From Mixophyes australis (lineage: Eukaryota; Chordata; Amphibia; Anura; Limnodynastidae), in the NCBI GenBank assembly GCA_036250195.1, contig JAVHZZ010000005.1:133605249-133669248 (forward strand): 64,000 nt of DNA, written 5' to 3'. This document shows, piece after piece, positions 44,488 through 55,555 of this stretch. The notes under the pieces were generated by a model. The model ran no database searches and was not told the DNA's origin. It worked only from the letters and a program-made list of their open reading frames with translations. Position 1 is the stretch's first letter, and each line of letters opens with the position of its first letter. Position numbers and translations under genes: made by a program.

Positions 44488-44619
44488 CTCTTTCATCCAT
44501 CTGGGGGACACTCCTTAACCATGGGGTTGAGTCGGAGGGAGGAGTCTGGCACCCAAAGAGTTAACTTTTTTCAGCTGACAGCATATCACCCCCGCCAATT
44601 CCCACATACCTCAGTTTGA
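44488..44619 (+). repeat. DIRS1 left inverted terminal repeat
   Basis: Begins CTCTTTCATCCATCTGGGG and ends near CATACCTCAGTTTGA. Apart from a shorter outer tip it matches the inverse of 48977-49140. Confidence 0.88.
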
Positions 44620-45049
44620 ATTGGGTGCCCTTGGAAGAAGGTTGCACCTGAAGAGCTCCAAGAGAGACAGTGAACAGGGTTCACTGGTTATAGGTTTTTT
44701 TCCTTTTCTTTTGCAGTTTTTTTCTTTTGACAGTGGCGAGAGGCTCCGTGTAAATGGAGCTGACTCGAGGGAGAAGCGCCTGTCGGGGGGGGGGAGGGGG
44801 CGCGGCCAATGACAGAGAGTTAAGAAGCACTTCTCACAGCGGGAAGCAGTCGGCAAGAGACTCTCCCTGCTGATGCAGGACGGGCGCTGCCATTAGGCAG
44901 AGAGCGCCTTTACTGCTGAGGTTCCCCGGAAGCCAACTGGAGTGTACCAAGTCCCTCCTCCCATGGGGATGGCAGTGAATTCTTGAGGATGGCGCGCTTT
45001 GAATAGCGCCAGCGGAGAACACATTCTAACAGGTTTTCCCCTAATATAA

Positions 45050-46210
45050 GAGAAAGGGCAAAACGCTGTTAAAGTAAACAACACAGAAGGAGAGCCAGGG
45101 GAAGGGGAATGTGTTTGAGGAACACCGCTTCCCCCCCACCTCCTGCTGAGTGAGCACGTGGAAGATCCCTCTTGGTGCCAAAGTTCAAAAGGAGGACAGA
45201 TGCAACAGTCATTTGGAGAGAAGTGCACTGTTGACACATATCTTCCACGCTAAGTATCACTTTGTTTCTTCTGTGTATGCATGTGTATTATAAGACTATG
45301 AGGTGTTGAGAGAACTGTGTTTAAGGAAAACTATAAAGTTCTCCAAACCTGTCTTATTTAATCAGAAATACTATGATATGTTAAATACCTAGTCTGTATT
45401 TTCTGATAAAGGTTGTGGAAGTGTTTGGGCGTGCCAAACATATTGTCTGTTCCAAATGTAATGCTAAATGGGCCCAGGTGTTCTGTGCTAATTGCAGTCA
45501 TTACTGAAAAACCTGCTGCAGCCTTTCAGCTTGACTAATTATATTTTATACTCTATATAGAGGAAAAGGAACAGAAATACTATCTTTTGACTGGTTCATA
45601 GATAAATATGTCCCTGTATTTTGCGGTGTGGTAGCAAAATGTGAGAAAGATAAAGCAACAGTATTTCGCCTAAGTAGAATGGGGAAATCACTGTTAGCAG
45701 AGACACAGAAGGAGGTTCCAGTGGTAGGGGAATGTGTTGAGAAGCACCTCTTCCCCTCCCCCGCTGAGTGAGCAGGTGGAAGATCCCTTTTTGGCGCCAA
45801 GCTTCAAATGGAGGACAGTTGCATCAATCATTTGAAGAGAAGTGCACTGTTGACACATATCTTCCCCGCTGAGTATCACTTTTATTTCTTCTGTGTGTAT
45901 GTGTGTGTGTGTGCATATGTAGACATGTATATTATAAGACAATGATGTGTTGAGAGAACTGTTGTTTATGAGAAAACTATAAAGTTCTCCAAGCCTGTCT
46001 TATTTAAATCAGAAATACTATGATATGTTAATATAACCTAATCTGTATTTTCTGATAAATTGGAGAAGTGTTTGTGAATTTTGAAACGTGATTTCGTTTT
46101 TCTTATCTTGTGATGGCAGATAAAAGCAAAACAACACGTACCAAACATAATGTCTGTTCAAAATGTAATGTTAAACTAACAAATGAACGCCTGAATCAGG
46201 GGGGGCTCTG
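45050..46210 (+). repeat. Tandem duplication of DIRS1 leader plus ORF1 start
   Basis: 45050-45510 and 45690-46210 are diverged copies: both contain GTGCACTGTTGACACATATC and ACTATAAAGTTCTCCAA, and both then reach a CxxC-encoding start of ORF1 (GTCTGTTCCAAATGTAATGC in copy one). The ORF1 start in copy one decays within about 25 codons, so only copy two is used. Confidence 0.8.
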
Positions 46211-47594
46211 TGCAGCCTGCACTGTGGCTCCTGTGAAACAGCCTATAGACACCTCCACCATAACGGTAGATCCTCCTGAGTGGGCGGCTGCCTTAACACG
46301 GGGAGTTAATACCCTTGTAAATCTGTTATCTAAACCAGTTGAGATCCCAGCTACATCTGTGGTTTCTCAGGGTATAACAGTAGGAATGACAGATGAGTCA
46401 TTTTCCCCAGGGGTCGGTGTATTTCCCTCCCCAGCCCTCCCGGGGGTTTCCCAGATGGGATAGGTGGGTTGGTCAGCGGTGGCTAAAAGCCTGGACCGGC
46501 TTACCCATCTACTGGAGAACCCCAGACACAAGCGTAGTGTTAAAAGACGTAGACAAACAGCTAAAGCGCTGTGGTCAGTGTCAGACTCTGAGAGTTCCTC
46601 AGAGGAGGAGGAGGAATTGTTGGACGATTCAGATGTGTCCATTATAGAGTCAGAAGGAAACTCTAGGCACCAGGGTATGGATGACCTGGTAAGAGCAGTT
46701 CGTCAGACCCTGGGGTTTGCTGAAGTAGAGACGAAGTCCTTGGACCGCTCCCTCTTTAAGAAGGCTTCTAAGCAGGTGGTCAGGTTCCCTCCCTCAGTTG
46801 AGTTGAGGGATATTGTAGAGGCCTCTTGGAAATATCCAGATAAAAGGTTCTCTATGCCAAGGAAGTTTGGCGTATTGTATCCCCTTCAGGAGGAGGATAT
46901 GACCCGTTGGGAACAGGTGGCAAAGGTAGATACACCTGTGGTGAGATTGGTTCGTCAGACTACACTACCTGTACCCGGGTCAGCGACCTTACAGGACGCG
47001 ACTGACAAGAAATTAGAATCCCTGCTGAAGTCGATCTTCTCGGCCGCCGGTATTAGCCTCAGGCCAGCATTGTCCTCTACCTGGGTAGCTAGGGCCATGG
47101 AAGTCTGGGCAGGGCAGTTAGAGTCTGCCTTGCAGGATTCAGATTTACTGCCTCTGGCCATGCAGCTAAGGGAGGCAGCAGGCTATGTATATGAAGCGGC
47201 CCATATTTCGGCCTCCATAGCTTCGTCTATTTCAGCTACAGCTGTAGTAGCTAGAAGGGCGTTATGGTTAAGGGCTTGGAATGTGGATTTAGAGTCTAAA
47301 CGATCATTAGAATCCATCCCGTATGCGGGTGGGATGTTATTTGGTCCAGAATTAGACTCCTGGATTTTACAGGCTTCAGGGGGCAAGAAGACGTCCTTGC
47401 CTGTAAATACTCCAAGACCTAGGGCTAGGCCTAGGTTTAGTTCTTTCAGACAGCCTCCTTACGGGGGCGGGTCTGGCAGAGGCCAGACTACAGTCCAGGG
47501 GCCGTGGAATCCAGGAGACAGTCCCGTAGGGGAAGGTCATCCTTTGCCCGTGAGAGCTTCTTCCGCCAAGCTGCCGGATAGACCAGCAGCATGA
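46113..47594 (+). pseudogene. DIRS1 ORF1 (Gag-like), one internal stop
   Basis: From ATG 46113 (MADKSKTTRTKHN), with a CxxC...CxxC pair (CSKCNVKL, CAAC) near the N-terminus, a TAG at 46461-46463 and then 376 more codons in the same frame. The later part (VRFPPSVELRDIVEASW, LREAAGYVYEAAHISASIAS, RRALWLRAWN) is the DIRS ORF1 type that also resembles the LAP2-alpha C-terminal domain. The tail is Arg/Pro/Gly-rich (RPRARPRFSSFRQPP). The product presumably forms the particle. One nonsense change is the only visible lesion. Confidence 0.82.
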
Positions 47595-48369
47595 CTACAA
47601 CCCACCTCTGGTTCCAGAGGGTGGGGTGGGAGGACGGCTGCTCGAGTTTGCCCAGCAGCAGACAGGGTCATCGGTAGACGAGTAGGTCCAGAATATCGTG
47701 ATAGAATTCGTGGGACCAGCTCACCTCAGGTTTTGAAAAAAATTACCTCGCTGGCTTCTGTCAAATCAGAGAGAGCTCAGCGCTGTCGATTTGCTTCGTT
47801 CAGACGAAGCTATACAGGCTTAGAATTTCCAGTAAGGGAAAAGGTTTTAGTCACACCCATTCAGGGTGCTAAGGCTAGACGAGTTGTTCAGTCTATGACC
47901 GAACTTCTAGAGTCTGAAAGGGTCACAGAGAATCCCTTGTCTAAGAATGAGTTTCTTGAGACTAGTGAGGGACTTGGTACGCAGCAGAAGGTTGTCTTCA
48001 CAGGACAAGTTGAGGTCCTAGATGGAGTGGACAGGCAGGATCCTGTCAGACAAGAGGCTGTCTGTAACCAGGTCTTTGAAGCTGCTGGGAAAGATGGTGA
48101 CATCTTTCGCGACCTTACCCTGAGCAGGGTCCCACCCCAGAGGAGCATTCCCGTGTTCGAGGTACCAGTGGAGGAGGTAGGTCCTCAGCTGGTGGTTGCT
48201 GGACAAGAACCGAACAAAAGACAGGGAAGTCCCAGAGTTCTGCGCAAGAACAAGGGATCCACTGGTAAGGGACGTCCTAGCAAGGCCTTGGGGCTGCAGG
48301 TAAAACCTGCCCTACAGGGTCCCGTAGAGAGAGGACCCTCAGACTCCTGGAACAAAGACAAATAAATAT
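47595..48369 (+). pseudogene. DIRS1 pol remnant
   Basis: 47620-47680 reads VGGRLLEFAQQ and then stops, resembling the start of DIRS pol. A 210-codon frame (47733-48365) contains a stretch, RRVVQSMTELLESERVTENPL, that may come from the reverse transcriptase N-terminus, but no catalytic box is present. A large internal deletion is inferred because the recombinase C-terminus follows at once. Confidence 0.5.
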
Positions 48370-48780
48370 TTGCACGTAGTGAGGACATTACGTATATGTG
48401 TTAAGAGATCTGCAAAGATACGTAAGACAGAGTCTCTATTTGTGTTGTTTGACTTTTCCAAACGGGGATGGCCAGCATCTAAGCAAACTATTGCTAGATG
48501 GCTTACCCTGACAATCAGGGAGGTTTATGTCCGTATTAATCTCCCTGTGCTCAAACGTACTGTTGCCCATTCTACCCGGTCGGTTGGGGCGTCTTGGGCG
48601 GCTCGTAATGGAGCCACGGCGGACCAGCTGTGCAGAGCAGCCACCTGGTCCTCGGTCCATACCTTTACGAAATTCTACCAATTTAATATATTTGCGTCTG
48701 GGGACACCTCCTTTGGCCATAGTGTTCTGCGTGCAAGGAGACCAGAGCGTTCCCACCCTTCAGAGGGATTGCTTTTGTAA
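48370..48780 (+). pseudogene. DIRS1 tyrosine recombinase C-terminal part
   Basis: Contains the catalytic-type HSTR (HxxR) in TVAHSTRSVGASWAARNGAT and the presumed nucleophile Tyr in FTKFYQF, the end of the DIRS tyrosine recombinase that integrates the circular intermediate. The N-terminal catalytic Arg region is missing, so it cannot act. The frame ends where the internal complementary region begins. Confidence 0.8.
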
Positions 48781-48781
48781 G

Positions 48782-48895
48782 TCCCCATGGTTAAGGAGTG
48801 TCCCCCAGATGGATGAAAGAGAAAACAGGATTTATACTTACGATAAATCTTTTTCTCTGAGTCCATCTGGGGGACACTCCGATCCCCCCCGTCTT
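48782..48895 (+). repeat. DIRS1 internal complementary region
   Basis: The left part (CCATGGTTAAGGAGTGTCCC to about 48825) is the inverse of the left terminal repeat tip; the right part (GGATTTATACTTACGATAAA onward) matches the inverse of the right tip. It therefore spells the circle junction. Confidence 0.87.
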
Positions 48896-48976
48896 TTCAT
48901 TGTTTTGTCTCCACTCCCCCCTCTGTTGAGTGGTGTGTCTTGGTTGATTGGCCTATCTTCCTAATGGCTTTTGTAA

Positions 48977-49140
48977 TCAAACTGAGGTATGTGGGAATTG
49001 GCGTGGGTGATATGCTGTCAGCTGAAAAAAGTTAACTCTTTGGGTGCCAGACTCCTCCCCCCGACTCAACCCCATGGTTATGGAGTGTCCCCCAGATGGA
49101 CTCAGAGAAAAAGATTTATCGTAAGTATAAATCCCGTTTT
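48977..49140 (+). repeat. DIRS1 right inverted terminal repeat
   Basis: Inverse of the left repeat, with an extra outer tip (TTATCGTAAGTATAAATCCC). Confidence 0.88.
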
Positions 49141-49197
49141 CTTTGGGATTGGTGCTGCCGTTACGGAATCTTTGGGTGTACCAATTACAGAACTTTT

Positions 49198-49700
49198 AAT
49201 TAGAACACCCAAGGAGACAATATGGCAGCGTGTGAACACTCATGGGAGATCTCCATTGGAAACCACGAGAAAAACTTCTGTCCACTAGGAAAGCCAACAA
49301 TAGCTGGGTAAGACAGCACAATTTACGTTTACAATTTAAAGGACTAATAGGAGTCAGTTTGTATGATACAGAACAATTTATTCTTTTATTGTTTAGATGG
49401 AGAGTCTCTGAGATTCTATTCAGATTGTTCATATTGACAAGAACTTTTCTACCTTTGGGATACTAATTTGTGTCCATAGGTGAGTGGCACTTGTTTGTAC
49501 TGGTATTACTATACCCCCTAGGAAAAGCTAACATAGTGACATTATTCACTTATATTTGTGTACACTTAGTATTTATATTTCATATGCACATGGTCTATAT
49601 TTACCAACCCTCAGACACACAACTGAATAGCTCTCTGGATTTCTTACCAAACACACAGTGTAGAGCTAATTTGTTTTGTTTATAGTTGTTGTAATCAAGG
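49198..49700. other. Spacer, no recognised feature
   Basis: AT-rich sequence after the 63-bp repeat; short frames without domains. Confidence 0.45.
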
Positions 49701-50345
49701 ATGCTGGATACTGGCGCATAGGCTGTGACAATTGAGAGAAAAGCTGGTGAGTAGGTGGTGACATATGAAAGCAAAGCTGGTACGCAAGGGGTAACATGAA
49801 AGCAAAGCTGGGGCATGGTGTGACATGAGTTAGTAAAGCAAGTGTGCAGGGGGGGCAGTTGAGAAAATTAGGGGCACAGCGTGTGATGTGATAAAAACTT
49901 GAGCACATAGTAACGTGAGAGAAAATTTGGTGCACAGTGGTGACGTGAAAGAAAAGCTGGTGCGCAAGGTATGATATCTGAAAGAAAAGCTGGTGCAGAA
50001 GTGGTGATGTGAGAAAATCGTGCATAGGCAGTGACAAGTGAGAGAAAAGCTAGTGTGAATGGGGGTGACGTGAGAGAAAAGCTGGTGCACAGGTGGTTAC
50101 GTGATAGAAATGCTGGTGCGCAGGGGGTGGTTTGAGAGAAAATCTAGTGTGCAGTGTTGACAAGTGAGAGAAAAGCTAGTGCAAATGGGGGTTACAAGTA
50201 AGAGAAAAGCTGGTCCACATGGTGTGATGTGCTAAAAAAGCTTGTGCAGATAGGAGTGACGTGATGTAAAAGCTGGTGGCATTTGTGCATGCGATCACAA
50301 AACTGGTGGACATTGGGATATGTTTGAGAGAAAGTCATGCACCGC
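49700..50345. repeat. Degenerate GAGAGAAAAGCTGGTG minisatellite
   Basis: About 17 diverged units of roughly 33-40 bp, each with a GTGA(C/T)GTGAGAGAAAAGC-type core followed by TGGTGCGCA-like sequence. Confidence 0.85.
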
Positions 50346-50471
50346 AAATGGAGGGTGCTAGGTTAGAGAAAATCTTAGTAAAAATTACTTTATCAAAACG
50401 GTAGTGAATAGGTGGAATAGTCATCCATCAGAGGTGGTAGAGATTAGTATAATAGAGCAATATTAAAACTC

Positions 50472-50615
50472 TTGTTTCTCTATCATCCTCTCTGGGGGAC
50501 ACTGCTACCATGGGGTTGTGGAGTGGAGCTTTGGGAGTTGGCACTTAGCTAGTTAACTTTGTTAAATGTATGCTGACAGACCCCTCTCCTCCACCAACCC
50601 CTGTGTCCCCAGTTA
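50472..50615 (+). repeat. DIRS2 left inverted terminal repeat
   Basis: Matches the inverse of 55096-55282 over about 140 bp, including CCATGGGGTTGTGGAGTGG and TTAAATGTATGCTGACAGAC. Confidence 0.87.
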
Positions 50616-51470
50616 AAACTAAGTGCCCAAGGAGTTGGGCTTATCTTTAGATGCTAGTAGTGTTTTATCTTTATTTACCTTTATTTATCTTTATTTTTTT
50701 TTTAGAGATAGGTTTTATCTTTAGATGGATCAGTGAAGTGTGTTCTATATATAGAGAACACACTCCTTTGTGACTGCAGCGGCACTGCTCTGTTGGAGAG
50801 AGAGAGCCGAATGGCTCTCACTAACAGAGCGGACAGTGTCTTAACAGAGTGACAGGCAGTTTATTCAAACCTCTGTCACTCTGAAAGCCTCCCGACAACC
50901 GGCACTGCCTTCACGGTTCTCGGAGCTGTGGCGGCTGCCATCTTGCCGGGGTATACCAAGTTCCCTCCTGAGAGATAGGAGGGTGGAACCTTCTGGCTGC
51001 TTGATCCGGATTCTGTGAGCAGGGCAGGAGCCTGGAAGCATCGTAAGCTGAGAACAGTTCACATAATGCGGTGTCTGCACCGATTCAGAGCAGCAGCAGG
51101 GCAGAGTTGGGGGGAGGAGCTGATGAATATAGAGCTCCCCAGACATGGGTGAGCCCGATCTGCGTGCCAAAAGAAACCTGGGAACAGCTTCCTCAGCCTG
51201 AAGGGACACTGCTGACTGACTCCTCTCTTGCATAGCGTGCTTAGCTGGAAGGCTAAGTACCATTATTCTTTTTATCTTTACCTTTCTATTCATATTAGAT
51301 AGAAGGCTATTGTTATATGGTGCAAGTAGTAATAAAGAAAATCATTTTGTATTCTACTTAGCCATCTTTAACTGGTTACAAGTTACTACTTTTACTGTTA
51401 TATACTTGTATTTAGTCAGACTATATCTTGTGTGACTGATAGCATTGTGTGTGGTTTTCTCTTGTTAAAT

Positions 51471-52520
51471 ATGTCGGAGAAGGGAAAAACACCTCTTACA
51501 AAATATTGTTCAACATGCAAGGTTAGATTGCCTTCTGGACAAAAGGACCCGGCGGCACATTGTACTGATTGTGTCACTCACTATGCAGACCCAGTCTATT
51601 GTCATTCCGATACCGGAGGTACCGGCATGGGTAACTTCCTTGTTGGAGTCGGTTACTTCCCTGGCCCAGCTTCTTACTAAGTCCACAGAGTTAATAGTGG
51701 CTGTTAATTCAGCTGTTTCAGAACAAACGAACCTTCCAGTAAGTGTGGGAATGCCCGTTACCGCCGAAACATCGGAAATAGCGGAGGCAGGTCCATCATT
51801 CCTGGTCACAAATCCAGGCTCTACCTCTAGAGAACCAGCTCGGTCCTTATCATTGGTCAGAGGCCTGGATAGGTTAAACAGGTTCCTTGATACTCCAAAA
51901 TATGGACTTTCAAGAAATAAGAGGTCTACAAATCTTCTTTTATCCCCCTCTGATTCTGAGGGGTATACAGAAGAGGAGGGCGAACCCATTTTTGGCTTGG
52001 ACTCTGCACAGATCACAGACCCGGAGGAATCCTCACAAAATCAGGGTATTGACGAACTGGTTTTAGCAGTGAGGCAAGCCTTGGACCTTCCGGATTTGGA
52101 TGAACCTAAATCTTCCAATCAAGGTCTGTTCAAAAAGGTTAGAAAACGCGCTATCCAGTTTCCACCATCTGTGGAATTAAGAGATATCGCAGAGGGAGCC
52201 TGGAAACAAGCGGACCAGAAGTTTACGATCCCTAAGAGGATCCTTTTCCTGTCCCCACTTCAGAGCAGCTGGTTCCTCTTTCAGACCCATATTTTATTCG
52301 GCATGGGTTGCCAGAGGAATGGAAGCATGGGCAGAACAATTGGCTGAGGGTTTACAAGATTCAGAATTACCTCCCCTTGCCTTGCACTTTAAAGAAGCTT
52401 CTGGGTATTTATATGAGGCAGCCCAAAATGCAGCCTCTATTTGCTCTCCTATACAGGCTTCTGTGGTGTCGGCAAGAAGGACCTTATGGTTAAGGTCCTG
52501 GAACGCGGATTCAGAGTCCC
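51471..52520 (+). pseudogene. DIRS2 ORF1 (Gag-like), frameshifted
   Basis: Starts ATG 51471 (MSEKGKTPLTKYCSTCKVRL) with a CxxC...CxxC pair, shifts frame between 51571 and 51680, then again near 52310. The body has IQFPPSVELRDIAEGAW and FKEASGYLYEAAQNAASI, parallel to DIRS1 ORF1. It ends abruptly after LRSWNADSES where reverse transcriptase begins in frame, indicating a deletion that removed the ORF1 tail and the pol start. Confidence 0.8.
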
Positions 52521-53119
52521 ACTATCAATTTCAAGTTCTCCGCTTCGGCCTTTCCACAGCTCCAAGAGTTTTCATAAAGATAATATCTGTGATGGCGGCA
52601 TGTATTTGTTCCAGAGGAGTGAAAATAGTCCTGTATTTAGACGACCTCCTCATCAAAACCGCATCAGGGGTTTTGTTACAACAACGCCTGACTCTAACCA
52701 TCAGGTTTCTCGAGAACCATGGATGGTTAATAAACCTAAGGAAATCTCAGTTGATCCCCTGCCAGCAGATGACCTTCCTGGGGCTCATCATGGACACCAG
52801 GGAACAAAAGGTGTTTCTGCCGGAGGAGAGGGCCAGGTCGTTACGAGAAGTAGATTCACAGGTCTTGGCCAATCCTAGTCCAACAATTCATTTATGTATG
52901 CGTCTCTTAGAAAAGATGGTAGCAACCTTTGAGACGATTCCCTTCGGTCATGTACACTCTTGCTGTTTTCAGTGGGATCTCTTAACAAAATGGTCAAGCT
53001 CCCACTTGCAGTTGGAACGCCAGAAAATCCGTTTGTCTTCCAAAGCACGGAAGTCTCTTCAGTGGTGGCTGGTTCAGGATCATCTGGCAGTGGGCAGATC
53101 CTTTGCTCCATGGTCCTAG
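52521..53119 (+). pseudogene. DIRS2 reverse transcriptase, C-terminal half
   Basis: In frame with the last ORF1 segment. FQVLRFGLSTAPRVF precedes the catalytic LYLDDLLI box, then LRKSQLIPCQQMTFLGLIMD and LPEERARSLR of DIRS reverse transcriptase. Fingers are deleted. It stops at 53117-53119 before RNase H. Confidence 0.83.
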
Positions 53120-53226
53120 TCATAATGACCACAGACGCCAGCTTAAAGGGATAGGGGGGCGTGGTTCTTCGGCTTCAGAGTCTATGGTCGATCTAGGAGT
53201 CTTCTCTGTCCATCAACATACTGGAA

Positions 53227-53592
53227 ATGAAGGCCATGCTGTTAGCTCTTTGGGGTGCGCAGACCTTACTTCAGGGCTTTCCAGTCAGGATTCAATGCGA
53301 CAGTGCCACGGCAGTGGCTTATGTCAACAGACAGGGGGGAACCAGAAGTGCAGGAGCAATGGCAGTGGCAGCACAGATCTTCGCCTGGGCGGAACAAAAT
53401 GTTCCCACAGTCTCAGCAGTGTTCATCCCAGGTATCCAGAACTGGGAAGCGGATTATCTAAGCCATCATGCAATTATGCTGGGGGAGTGGTCACTCCATC
53501 CGGAGGTCTTCCAGTCTCTGATTCAGAGATGGGGTCTTCCGGACCTAGACCTCATGGCATATAGGCACAGCAGGAATGTACTAAGATTCTGA
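53227..53592 (+). pseudogene. DIRS2 RNase H domain
   Basis: Contains MKAMLLALWGAQTLLQGFPV, IQCDSATAVAYVNRQGG and FIPGIQNWEADYLSH, the RNase H active-site Asp/Glu segments of DIRS pol. It is in another frame from reverse transcriptase. Confidence 0.82.
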
Positions 53593-54932
53593 GCAAGGGC
53601 AAGAGACCCCCTGGCAGTACCCATCAACGTCGTGACAATGCCATGGGACTTCTGGTTGGGAGATCTGTTTACCCCAATAACCCATGATTCACAGCGTTCT
53701 CAGGTGAGTGAGACAACGGGGACTACCAGTACTACTAGTGGCCCCTGCCTGGCTGCGTTGTGTGGTACGCAGACATAATCTCGATGGCGGTAGGTCAAGG
53801 ACTGCGTCTACCACTGCGAGGCGACCTTCTTCTCCAAGGCCCTTTCCGATATCGTGACTTGCCTTGGCTGACTTTAACGGCAGGCTGTTGAAGCCAGCCT
53901 TTGGAGGTCTAGAGGTTTCTCTCCTAGAGTCGTGAACACACTGTTGCAAGCTCGTAAGCCACAAAGTCTGGCGCTTATATCAAATGGTGTGAGAAGCGGC
54001 TCTGTCATACTTCATCTTTTCGTCTTTCCCAGTTTCTGGCATTCCTTCAGGATGGCCTTGAGGCGGGTCTTCGATTGGGTTCCTCAAAAGTGCAGGTGTC
54101 TGCTCTTTCAGTTTGCTTTCATCTCCGATTGGCGGATATGCCAGATATTAAATCTTTCCTGCAAGGAGTTTTGCATATCCAGCTTCCTTAAGCTCCGCCT
54201 ACGGCACCATGGGATCTTAACCTTGTGCTCGATATGCTTAAAGGTCCTCCTTTTGAACCTTTACATTCAGCTGATTTAAGCTTCCTGACTTGGAAAGTAG
54301 TATTTAATTTGGCGATTGCATCGGTTCACAGAGTGTCAGAGTTAGGAGCTCTTTCTTGTTGAGAACCATATTTGGTTTTTCACAAAGACAGAGTGGTTCT
54401 GCGGACTATTCCATCGTTTGTACCAAAGGTGGTTTCAGCCTTTCACATGAACCAAGAGATTGTGGTTCCAGTGTTTCAGGTGGGAGCATCATCTGCCGAC
54501 CGGTGTTCGATGGAGAGTTTAGATGTGGTCAGGGCGCTTTGAATTTATGTTAAGAGTACCTCTCAAATTCGTCGCACGGATTCTTTATTTATCCTTCTTG
54601 ATTCTCATGAAAGAGGTTGGCCAGCCTCAAAACAATCCATTGTAAGATAGGTTACTTCAACCATTAGGCAGGCTTATATCAGGGCTAACCGGCCTGTGCC
54701 AGGAAGACTTACTGCCCATTCCACCCGGTCGGTGGGAGTGTCTTGGGCAGCTAGAAATGGGGCCTAAGCGGACCAACTTTGCAGAGCAGCCACCTGATCC
54801 TCGGTCCATACTTTTACCAAATTATACCAATTTAATGTATTTGCGTCTTCGGACGCCAATTTTGGCCGTAGTGCTCTACGTGCTGGCTTTTTAGAGCGGT
54901 CCCACCCTTAGGGGGCGTGACTGCTTTAGAAT
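53593..54932 (+). pseudogene. DIRS2 tyrosine recombinase, decayed
   Basis: Frames encode FNLAIASVHRVSELGAL near 54310 (catalytic Arg region), then HSTRSVGVSWAARNGA near 54725 (HxxR) and FTKLYQFN near 54830 (Tyr). Several stops and at least one shift lie between. All catalytic landmarks are still readable, but it is not a functional gene. Confidence 0.75.
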
Positions 54933-55040
54933 GTCCCCATGGTAGAAGTGGCCCCCAGATAGGATGATAGAGAAAAGAGGATTTTTATACTTATGATAAA
55001 TCTGTCTCTCTGATTCCATGTGGGGGAAACTGTGATCCCT
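54933..55040 (+). repeat. DIRS2 internal complementary region
   Basis: CCATGGTAGAAGTGGCCCCC, then GATAGAGAAA and TTTATACTTATGATAAATC combine the inverses of the two outer tips, with some drift. Confidence 0.82.
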
Positions 55041-55095
55041 CCCTTCTGCTATTCTGGTGTATGTTCTTGGTTGATTGGCCTATATTTAAAGCCTT

Positions 55096-55282
55096 GGGGC
55101 TTTATAATTGAACTGAGGCTACATGGGTTGGTGGAGGGGAGGGGTCTGTCAGCATACATTTAACAAAGTTCACTAGATAAGTGCCAACTCCCCAAGCTCC
55201 ACTCCACAACCCCATGGTAGCAGTGTCCCCCAGATGGAATCGGAGAAACGGATTTATCGTAAGTATAAAAATCCTCTTTTTT
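55096..55282 (+). repeat. DIRS2 right inverted terminal repeat
   Basis: Inverse of 50472-50615 with a longer outer tip (TTATCGTAAGTATAAAAATC). Confidence 0.86.
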
Positions 55283-55555
55283 TTTTAGGGATTAAGAAAA
55301 ATAGTGGAAATTAGATGGGCCAAGTTATTCTTAACGGCTGTACAATTCTAGGCTTATAAATTTATTATCAATATTTTTACTTCACAAAATGCCATGAAAT
55401 TCCATAGACAAAAAACCTTATGGTTTAACATGTCCGATTAAGGTTCCTTACACACCATCTAAAATGTAAGAAAACTATTAAAACTCTTCCACTCAAACTC
55501 CAAAAAGCAGTGAAATTACAACGATTAAGGCAGAAACCTTAATGGATGTGTTACT

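Larger units (their letters stand above)
44485..49140 (+). mobile_element. DIRS1: DIRS-type retrotransposon, internally deleted
   Basis: Inverted terminal repeats (44488-44619 and 48977-49140) share CATCTGGGGGACACTCC and about 130 bp in total. An internal complementary region at 48782-48895 joins the complements of both outer ends, as in DIRS elements that integrate via a circular intermediate with a tyrosine recombinase. ORF1 and the recombinase C-terminus are present; most of reverse transcriptase and RNase H is missing. No target duplication is expected or seen. Confidence 0.9.
50471..55282 (+). mobile_element. DIRS2: second DIRS retrotransposon, different subfamily
   Basis: Left terminal repeat 50472-50615 (TTTCTCTATCATCC, then CTGGGGGACACTGCTACC), inverse at about 55096-55282, internal complementary region 54933-55040. 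Order: ORF1, reverse transcriptase, RNase H, tyrosine recombinase, all with shifts or stops. It shares plan and several peptide motifs with DIRS1 but differs too much to be a recent duplicate. Confidence 0.88.

Noticed and set aside
47733..48365. 210-codon frame as an independent gene
   Set aside because: It lies inside the DIRS1 pol region and only faintly resembles an RT N-terminus; annotated as part of the pol remnant.
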